A stretch of DNA of 38,370 bases, from positions 1-38,370 of the forward strand of contig JALHRW010000026.1 of assembly GCA_022841245.1 (NCBI GenBank), in the 5' to 3' direction. The stretch comes from Planctomycetota bacterium. GTDB taxonomy: Bacteria; Planctomycetota; UBA11346. The translations under genes and the position numbers were made by a program. The notes under the pieces are model-generated. The model worked only from the letters and a program-made list of their open reading frames with translations, made no database searches and was not told where the DNA came from. Positions 7,617 through 14,291 of the stretch are shown here, in pieces; the stretch's first letter is position 1; every line of letters starts with the position of its first letter.

Positions 7617-10600
7617 ATGAAAAAGAGAACCCCGATGAAACGCATCCGTCAGAATTCCGCCTGTGGCGAGCCGATATGGGCTCGTGCCTGCGGGGCGGTT
7701 CTGCTCTGTTTGCTGGTTTCTGGTGGCCTGATGGCCGCACAGCCGGCCACCACCGGCAAGTTTGACAAGGAGGTGTACGCTGCCACGGACACCGTTTCCG
7801 TGACGCCTGTGCCGGTAGCCAATGCTGCCCAACTGCTGTGGGTGGATTCATACGGCCGCATCCTGAAGGTCTTTCCGACCGACAAACCGATCACCATCAA
7901 GCTCGACGCCCCGACCAGCCGTTTCAACTTCATCGTCGCGGTGGACAAGGATGGCAAGACGCTCGCCGAATCGCCGTTCCTGGTCACGCCCGATATTCCA
8001 TACTGGGACGACTACGAGGTCTGGCTGTACGGCGGCGCCGACAAACCACGCGATTTTCATTACAACCACTACCGCGCCTGCAACGTATCGGGGTCGATGG
8101 CTTACCCCTTCGGTGGCAAGCCGGAAGGCTTTGCCGTCAACAACTTGCGCTGGTACCGCGAATGGTGCGTGGCCAAATACCAACTCCACTATGGCGACCA
8201 GTTCTCCAAGGGTTTCTGGGCCAAGTTCATGGATGCCCACCGCAGCGGCGATTTCGACTCCGAGAACAAGTACTTCTACCGTCCTCACTGCCTCAGCGAC
8301 CCGAAGTTCATCGAATCCTGCAAGCAGCAGATGCTGAGCGCCGTGTCGCTTGATGCCAAATATCGGCATGGCGCCTACAGCATTTCTGACGAGGCCTCGG
8401 TGACCTCCTTCTGCAGTCCGTTCGACTACTGCTTCCGTCCCGAAACCATGCAGGCCATGCGCCTCTGGCTCAAGGGCAAGTACAAGACGCTCGACGCACT
8501 GAACCAGGAGTGGGCCACGGATTTCAAGGATTGGGACGCCGTGACACCGCTGACCACCAACGAGACCTTCGAACGCAATAACCCGAAGTTCAAGGAGCTG
8601 CTCCGGACCAAGGTCGGCGGCGTGCAGATTCGCGAGCGCAATCTGCTGATGGACGAGCTTGTCGTACCCGGTCATGAGAACCACGCCTCGTGGTCCGACC
8701 ATCGCGAGTTCATGGACACTGCCTACGCCAATATCCTGAACGTATGCACCGAGGCGGTCCGTGAGAAGGATCCGCACTCGCCGGCGGGCATTCTCGGCAC
8801 GCAGATGCCGTCGGCCTTCGGCGGCTTCGATTTCTGGAAATTGGCCCACGCTGTGGACTGGTTCGAAGCCTACGACATGGGCAACTCGTGGGAGCTGCTC
8901 ACCTCCTGGCGGACGCCCCGTACCGTCCTGAGCCAGACCACCTTCATCGGCAAAATCGACAAGCAACGCTATCAGGCCACGAGCTACATGCTCAAGGGCT
9001 GCCGCGGTGGCATCGTCTACGAACCGGCCAACGCCATCCGGAACGGCAAGGTTGTCAGCCCGGTGCTGGCAGCGCTGCGCCTGACCTGGGGCGAACTCCG
9101 CGGCGGCATCGCCAAGCTGCGTTTCCGTTGCTCTGACGTGCCCAATCCGATCGGCGTGTATTACAATCAGGCCAGCCGCCGCGTCTCGTGGCTGTACGAT
9201 GCCGAGACCGATGGCACGACATGGCCGCGCCGTCTCAGCTCGTGGGATGCGGGCCGCTGTTCGATGAACAACGGCATATCCGGCGTCATGCGCGCCATTC
9301 AGGACAACGGCTACCAGTTCAAGGTGGTCGCTGAACAGCAGGCGATCGCCGGTGAGCTGAAGAAGTACAAGGTCCTGTTCCTCGCTCGCATCGAAGCCAT
9401 GTCCGAGGCTGAGGCCAAGGCGATCGGCGCATTCGTGGAAGCCGGCGGTATCCTCGTCACCGATGGCGCCCTCGGCACCTTCGACCCGCAGTGCCGCCGT
9501 CGCGACAAGGGCCTGCTTGACGAGTTGTGCGGCGTCAAGCACGTCGACTTCCGCTACTGCGAACGCGATGGTGGCTACTTCATGTGGAACCACAGTCGCA
9601 TGGAGAAAGGCCCGGCTGCGCAGGTCAACAAGACGTGGACCCTGATCCCCGATGGAGACGCCCTGCTGAAAGACGTGGACCTCTCGCTGCTCTTCGTCTC
9701 CTCGCCAGGGCTGCGCGCCACCACCGGCACGCCGCTGGCCAGGGCTGGTGAAACCTCAGCCTTTGTCGTCAGTCACGTCGGCAAGGGAGTGGTGATCTGC
9801 AGCAACATCTACTGGGCGGATTATATGGAAAAGCGCGGCAACACCAAGCTTGGCGCGCCGATCCTGAACTTCGTCCGCAACGTGCTGACGCAGGCGGAGA
9901 TCAAGCCGAACTTCGAGTTGTATGAACGCTCGGGTACCGAGGCCAAGGCTGCGGGCAAGGTTCCACCGATGATCCAGCGCTACCTCTTCAAGGAAGGCGA
10001 CCTGCAGTACGTCGCATTCAACGCGCAAGGCCGCATCAACCAGCAGTCAGACGGCAGCATCTCCATCTCCGGTATCGAGCCCGGCTCGCTCGTACCGCTG
10101 TCCGTGAAACTGCCGTCGAAGTCGTACGTCTACAATGCCCGCACCGGCGAGGCCTTTGGCGAGACCGACCTCGTGCCGGTGGAGCTCGACACCATGGGCT
10201 ATGTCTGGCTGTCGCTGCTGCCGTACAAAGTCAGCGCCGTCGAGGTGAAGCGCGTGGATGCCGACAAGGATCCGCTGCTCGTAAAATACCAGGCTGCGAT
10301 CAGCGCTTCCGGTACGCCCGGCACGCACGTCCTGCACCTCGAGGTCATCGATCCGGAAGGCAACATCTGCGATTATCTCGCCGGCAACCTCGTCGCCGAG
10401 ATGGGCAAGGTCTCCGGTGCGCTGCGCCTGTCTGAGAACGGCAAGGCCGGCACCTGGACGCTGCGCTTCCGCGACGCCGCCACCGGCGTCACCGGCGATC
10501 TGGCCGTGGTCAAGGCCGAAGGCGCGTTTGCGTCGTCCAGGCCGATCCACAACGCCATCCAGAATGGCGACCTGTACGGCCAGATCCGCGGCCCGACCGG

Positions 10601-11843
10601 CTTCAAGCAGGAAGGCGGTCAATATGTCGCCTCCATGCTGGTGATGGTCTGGTCGGAAGGCTTACGGAATCCCAAGGGCAAGGTCGCGCTCAGCGTCAAT
10701 GCCCCGTGGAGCCTGAAGACCAGCGAGGTCGATCTCGCCGAGCAGATCGCGAAACTGCAGGGCGAATTCTCGGTACAGGTCTCCTGCCCCGACTCGACCA
10801 AGCTGGATGCCACGCCACTCAATCTGACCGCCAAGGTAACGTGCACGGATGGTCGCAGCTTGGAAATCAAGGGGCCGGCCATCGAAGGCAAGAAGCTGGC
10901 GCAAAGGCTGGAGAAGCACGCGCCGATCAGCATCTCGTTTTCGTCCTATTACGAGGACATGAACCGCCTGATCATCACGGAGCCCTCGTTGTCCCATTCT
11001 CTGCCCTACACGATCGGCTATCATGGCGAAGACGAACCGTCCGGGAAAGTGACGTTCGCCGTTTCCGAAGGCTGGACCATCGAGCCCAAGGAACTCGACC
11101 TCGCCAACGTCGTCCTGCGTCAACGTGGCGAAGGATTTCTGACCGTCACCGGTCCGGTCCAGTTCAAGGATGAGCCCGTGGTCACCATCACGGTCACAAC
11201 CAGCGATGGCGCCATCCAGAAGGCCTCGCAGAACATCGCCATCAGCTACGCCTTCTACAGCAAGGAGGCGCCGACGCTTGATGGCAAGCTGGACGAGGCG
11301 TGCTGGCAGAAGGCCCGCACCGTCACGCAGTTCCATCCGGAAGGCTCATCCGACGTCGCGCCGTATCCGACCTCGTTCAAGGTCTGTTACGACGACCTGA
11401 ACCTGTACGTCGCGTTCCAGGCTGGAGGCATCGACCCCGAGAAGATGAAGGTCACGCAGCCGACCCGTGCGGATGGGAAAGACGAGCAGGTCTATGGCGA
11501 GGAAAGTCTCGAGCTCTTCCTGGATCCGACGCAGCGCGCCGGCAAGATTCCCTACCAGCTGATCATGAACTATCTCGGCAAGCGCCAGGACATGATCGGC
11601 GAAGACGAGCGCTGGAATGGCAAATGGGACGTCAAAGGCGCCAAGACCAAGGATGGCTACATTCTCGAAATCGCGATCCCGTTCACTACCCTGAACACGC
11701 AGAAACCCAAGGCCAATGACATCTGGGCCTTCAACCCATACCGTGACACGGTGGCGCCCTTCAAGGAATTCCACGGCCACTGGAGCGTGGTCGGCGATGG
11801 CCGCGCTTCGAGTTTCTACGGCCGCCTGTTCTTCCGGCCATGA
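7617..11843 (+). CDS. secreted GH42-like glycoside hydrolase with CBM9-like C-terminus
   Basis: This 1408-aa exported protein probably acts on galactosides or another glycan. A long signal peptide has its hydrophobic core near residues 28-41 (GAVLLCLLVSGGLMAA). A beta-domain precedes a clan GH-A (beta/alpha)8 barrel at ~130-520. The candidate acid/base is E259 in YSISDEAS, where classical GH42 has Asn-Glu, and the candidate nucleophile is E417 in DWFEAYDMG. Residues ~530-760 resemble the GH42 trimerisation, glutamine-amidotransferase-like domain (KYKVLFLARIEAMSEAEA). Beta-sandwich repeats follow, then a CBM9-like domain at ~1218-1408 (APTLDGKLDEACW; EESLELFLDP). ATG 7617 has a GAGGA 8 nt upstream; ATG 7635 is a weaker alternative. 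Codon use looks less GC-extreme than in the backbone genes. The substrate cannot be read from sequence, and the atypical acid/base context suggests a divergent subfamily. Confidence 0.8.
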   Translation: MKKRTPMKRIRQNSACGEPIWARACGAVLLCLLVSGGLMAAQPATTGKFDKEVYAATDTVSVTPVPVANAAQLLWVDSYGRILKVFPTDKPITIKLDAPTSRFNFIVAVDKDGKTLAESPFLVTPDIPYWDDYEVWLYGGADKPRDFHYNHYRACNVSGSMAYPFGGKPEGFAVNNLRWYREWCVAKYQLHYGDQFSKGFWAKFMDAHRSGDFDSENKYFYRPHCLSDPKFIESCKQQMLSAVSLDAKYRHGAYSISDEASVTSFCSPFDYCFRPETMQAMRLWLKGKYKTLDALNQEWATDFKDWDAVTPLTTNETFERNNPKFKELLRTKVGGVQIRERNLLMDELVVPGHENHASWSDHREFMDTAYANILNVCTEAVREKDPHSPAGILGTQMPSAFGGFDFWKLAHAVDWFEAYDMGNSWELLTSWRTPRTVLSQTTFIGKIDKQRYQATSYMLKGCRGGIVYEPANAIRNGKVVSPVLAALRLTWGELRGGIAKLRFRCSDVPNPIGVYYNQASRRVSWLYDAETDGTTWPRRLSSWDAGRCSMNNGISGVMRAIQDNGYQFKVVAEQQAIAGELKKYKVLFLARIEAMSEAEAKAIGAFVEAGGILVTDGALGTFDPQCRRRDKGLLDELCGVKHVDFRYCERDGGYFMWNHSRMEKGPAAQVNKTWTLIPDGDALLKDVDLSLLFVSSPGLRATTGTPLARAGETSAFVVSHVGKGVVICSNIYWADYMEKRGNTKLGAPILNFVRNVLTQAEIKPNFELYERSGTEAKAAGKVPPMIQRYLFKEGDLQYVAFNAQGRINQQSDGSISISGIEPGSLVPLSVKLPSKSYVYNARTGEAFGETDLVPVELDTMGYVWLSLLPYKVSAVEVKRVDADKDPLLVKYQAAISASGTPGTHVLHLEVIDPEGNICDYLAGNLVAEMGKVSGALRLSENGKAGTWTLRFRDAATGVTGDLAVVKAEGAFASSRPIHNAIQNGDLYGQIRGPTGFKQEGGQYVASMLVMVWSEGLRNPKGKVALSVNAPWSLKTSEVDLAEQIAKLQGEFSVQVSCPDSTKLDATPLNLTAKVTCTDGRSLEIKGPAIEGKKLAQRLEKHAPISISFSSYYEDMNRLIITEPSLSHSLPYTIGYHGEDEPSGKVTFAVSEGWTIEPKELDLANVVLRQRGEGFLTVTGPVQFKDEPVVTITVTTSDGAIQKASQNIAISYAFYSKEAPTLDGKLDEACWQKARTVTQFHPEGSSDVAPYPTSFKVCYDDLNLYVAFQAGGIDPEKMKVTQPTRADGKDEQVYGEESLELFLDPTQRAGKIPYQLIMNYLGKRQDMIGEDERWNGKWDVKGAKTKDGYILEIAIPFTTLNTQKPKANDIWAFNPYRDTVAPFKEFHGHWSVVGDGRASSFYGRLFFRP

Positions 11844-11890
11844 ACAGCCCAGACGTATATCCAGTGACCCGCGGCCACTGGTCGTACTCC

Positions 11891-12040
11891 CGGCTCATTC
11901 ATCGCCCGCAGATGCGGCAGCTGGAGCGGGCCGGCGTCGACCTGCCGAAGCAGACGATCAGTGGTGTCGCGGCAGTCTGGGGCGACGTGTCCACCCCGCT
12001 GGACTGCCGAACTGCCTACATCTCGTTGGGCTGGGGTTAA
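11891..12040 (+). pseudogene. IS66-like transposase relic
   Basis: A short frame, open from 11840 to 12040, contains HRPQMRQLERAGVDLPKQTI. This resembles the IS66 TnpC block HLPLYRQ...xRxGVxLxRQTL, which normally sits just before the DDE catalytic domain. Only about 45 matching residues survive and a few seem deleted after the RQ. No DDE residues, TnpA/TnpB partners or terminal repeats are visible. The ATG at 11840 overlaps the previous stop but is probably fortuitous. I take this as decay debris of an insertion sequence rather than a translated gene. Confidence 0.45.
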
Positions 12041-12104
12041 TATGCGCATGTCCATATTTCCAGGCTCCTCGCCGAGCCTAGCGCTGCCAGAAAGGGACGC
12101 TCCC

Positions 12105-13895
12105 ATGACGAGCAAGCCGACCTGCGTTGTGACGATGGTTGTTTCCCTCCTTTGCCTGGCGCTGCAGTCGCCAGCTGCCGAAGCGAAGCCCAACGCCTGG
12201 GTGACGATTCGCGACGACGCGTTCAAGGCGGCGGACGGCAAGCCGGCGGCGCCCATCGCGGGCGGCGTGGTGTTCGTCAACCGCGTCAATGGCGATGTGT
12301 TCCTGTCGGCGTGGAATGTCGGCGTCTGGAAAAGCGCCGACCAGGGCCAGACCTTCGTCCGCGTGGACGGCGGGAAGATCTCCGGCAACGGCAGCGGACC
12401 TTTCCTCGGCAACGCGGTGGACAGTGGTTTCGACGGGAAGAAAATCGCGGTATTCAACATGAACAATGCGCCGGGACCGTCTGGCTGCTCGCTGGACGGC
12501 GGCCAGACATGGACCGCGTTCACGTCGGTGGAGCGCAACTGGGATTTCGGCGCCATCGAACCCGGCGAGGGCAAGACGGTCCTGGGCGCGCGGCACGAGG
12601 CCGATGGCCTGCACTACAGCGCGGACCTCGGTAGGACCTGGACGCAACTGGCGAAATCGCGATTCCACCCGGTCGTCACCGGCATGGGCGTCTTCAGTCC
12701 CACGGAGCTGGTGCTCGCCTACCGCTACAAGATCGAACGTAGTTCCGACGCCGGCAAGACCTGGTCGCGCGTTTCCGACCTCGGCGATTGCAGCGGCCCG
12801 ATGCTGACGATCAAGGGCGTCGCCTACTGGTTCTGCCGCCGAGGGCTGGTGGTCAGCGCCGACAAGGGCAAGACATGGGCGGTCCAGGGCGTTCCACCCC
12901 CGGCCCGTCCCATCGACGGATATCCGCCCTGTCCGGGCAAGGATGAGCAGCATTTCGTCGTGCCCACGGTAGATGGTTTCTGCGAAACCACGGATGGCGG
13001 CAAGAGCTGGAAGTTCATCGCGCCGCTGCCGGAAGGTGTTCATCTCGGCGACTGGCAGGAAAGTCTGGCCTTCGACCCGCTGAACAACCTGCTCTACGTG
13101 ACCAACAAGGGCAAAGCGCCGGTGCAATACGCCCTCGGCAGCGGCGCGGTGTTCCAGCCGGCGCCGAAGCCGGCGCCAGCCCCGATTGCGGCAAAGGCGC
13201 CGGAAGGCGCCGCGGCACTGGACGAGGAGTTTGCGCAGTTGCAGAAGAGCGCCGGCAACGGTCCGGTGGTGCGGGTGAAAAGGCTTGAAAAAGCGCAAGA
13301 TTTCACCGGTAAAATCGACGACATGTTCGAAAGGAACGCCACCCCGCTGACCTTCCGGTTCACCGATGGCGCGAACGGCCAGCCGGTCAACAAGACGACC
13401 GCTTGGCTGGTTTCCGACCAGGACAACCTCTACATCGCCATCCGTGCCGAGACCCCGGATCCACAGAAGGTGCTGACGAAGATCACCGAGCGGGATGACG
13501 ATCTGTGGAACGACGAGTCGATCGAGTTTTGCCTCGATCCGACCAATACGCGCACGCAAGCGTATTTCCACATCATCGTCAACTCGGCGGGCGTCACCTA
13601 TGACGAAAGCGACAGCAAGGACCTGACATGGAATCCGCGCTTGACCGTCAAGTGCGGCAAGGAGCCGGGCAAGGCGTGGATCGTGGAGATGAAAATCCCC
13701 TTTGCCGACCTGGGAATCAAGCCCGACCAGCTCAACCGGATCTGGACGTTCAACATGAACCGCACCGCCTACGACTCCACCGACCCGTCCAAATACGAGG
13801 ATACGGCCTGGTCGCCGACCCACGCCAAGAGTTCCAATGTACCGCAGCGGTTCGGCTACCTGCTTCTGGAAGCCGGCAACCTGCTGAATCAATAG
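12105..13895 (+). CDS. secreted Asp-box (BNR/sialidase-like) propeller with CBM9-like C-terminus
   Basis: This 596-aa exported protein has a signal peptide (hydrophobic core VVTMVVSLLCLALQ, cleavage near AEA-KP). Residues ~35-350 form a beta-propeller with at least five Asp-box turns: SADQGQTF, LDGGQTW, SADLGRTW, SSDAGKTW, SADKGKTW, plus TTDGGKSW. Asp boxes occur in sialidases, but also in many non-catalytic and other glycosidase propellers, and no sialidase arginine triad can be assigned. A Pro/Ala linker at ~350-370 leads to a CBM9-like domain at ~393-596 (DESIEFCLDPTNTR; MKIPFADLGI). ATG 12105 has AAGGGA about 6 nt upstream; the frame is open further upstream from 11961, but no signal peptide would then be N-terminal. 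It shares strand and tail domain with the GH42-like gene upstream, so a joint role in glycan degradation is plausible. Confidence 0.78.
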   Translation: MTSKPTCVVTMVVSLLCLALQSPAAEAKPNAWVTIRDDAFKAADGKPAAPIAGGVVFVNRVNGDVFLSAWNVGVWKSADQGQTFVRVDGGKISGNGSGPFLGNAVDSGFDGKKIAVFNMNNAPGPSGCSLDGGQTWTAFTSVERNWDFGAIEPGEGKTVLGARHEADGLHYSADLGRTWTQLAKSRFHPVVTGMGVFSPTELVLAYRYKIERSSDAGKTWSRVSDLGDCSGPMLTIKGVAYWFCRRGLVVSADKGKTWAVQGVPPPARPIDGYPPCPGKDEQHFVVPTVDGFCETTDGGKSWKFIAPLPEGVHLGDWQESLAFDPLNNLLYVTNKGKAPVQYALGSGAVFQPAPKPAPAPIAAKAPEGAAALDEEFAQLQKSAGNGPVVRVKRLEKAQDFTGKIDDMFERNATPLTFRFTDGANGQPVNKTTAWLVSDQDNLYIAIRAETPDPQKVLTKITERDDDLWNDESIEFCLDPTNTRTQAYFHIIVNSAGVTYDESDSKDLTWNPRLTVKCGKEPGKAWIVEMKIPFADLGIKPDQLNRIWTFNMNRTAYDSTDPSKYEDTAWSPTHAKSSNVPQRFGYLLLEAGNLLNQ

Positions 13896-13908
13896 TAGAC
13901 CGTATCAG

Positions 13909-13929
13909 AAATAAGACTGACCCTATTTT
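13909..13929. repeat. possible REP/RAYT-type palindromic motif
   Basis: AAATAAG (13909-13915) and CTATTTT (13923-13929) form an imperfect inverted repeat around ACTGACC. On the opposite strand the core reads GGGTCAGTC, resembling the 'GGGGTCAGAGT' motifs linked to REP-associated tyrosine transposases in many genomes. Only one copy was noticed here, so the assignment is weak. Confidence 0.3.
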
Positions 13930-14028
13930 GGACCCAATTGGAGATGCCGCCTTTCTTCACGCCGGGCTATGTAAATAAAAGACTTATGGCTTTGGTGCAG
14001 CTTTGCCAAGTGAGGCTTACTGCGCATG

Positions 14029-14062
14029 ATAACCCCTGGTAAACCAGGGGATTATACCTTTT
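14029..14062 (+). terminator. Rho-independent terminator (copy 2 of tRNA-Gly terminator)
   Basis: ATAACCCCTGG (14029-14039) pairs with CCAGGGG and TTAT (14044-14055, one bulged A) around a TAAA loop, then ACCTTTT. It differs from the element at 6837-6871 by one deleted C and two substitutions (G to T in the loop, G to A in the stem). It could serve the propeller gene ending at 13895. Confidence 0.85.
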
Positions 14063-14291
14063 CCTTGCCTGACGTGGATGCCCGGCCCGGGACGTTGATG
14101 CGGCGGGACGCTCGTGCTGTGCTCGTGTCTATACTGCATAATAGGGATTGGGTCTCGTCGGATCAGGCGTGCACAAGGTGCGGGGTTCACCGCGCAACGT
14201 TTTGATGGTTCGCGAGTGCATCGTTTGGTGGGGGGCATTGCCGATCGGGAAATAGTTGTCCAGACGGCCCGGCCGACGTGGATATAACGAC

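Larger units (their letters stand above)
13896..14291. other. 396-bp intergenic region, right border of candidate island
   Basis: This stretch holds a REP/RAYT-like motif (13909-13929), the second terminator copy (14029-14062) and the leader of the sigma-factor gene. An A/T-rich patch TATACTGCATAAT at 14130-14142 offers a possible -10 element for that gene, but no good -35 precedes it. No gene is seen. Confidence 0.5.

Noticed and set aside
7848-9593. Minus-strand 581-codon open frame
   Set aside because: Antisense to the GH42-like gene, which has a signal peptide, ribosome-binding site and domains.
11840-12040. Intact 66-aa gene coupled to the GH42-like gene
   Set aside because: The ATGA overlap looks like an operon, but the content resembles a fragment of IS66 transposase, so a relic is preferred.
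12078-13892. Minus-strand 604-codon open frame
   Set aside because: Antisense to the Asp-box/CBM9 gene; it lacks any recognisable motif.
12105-13895. True sialidase
   Set aside because: Asp boxes are present but no arginine triad or FRIP motif can be assigned, so only a propeller call is made.
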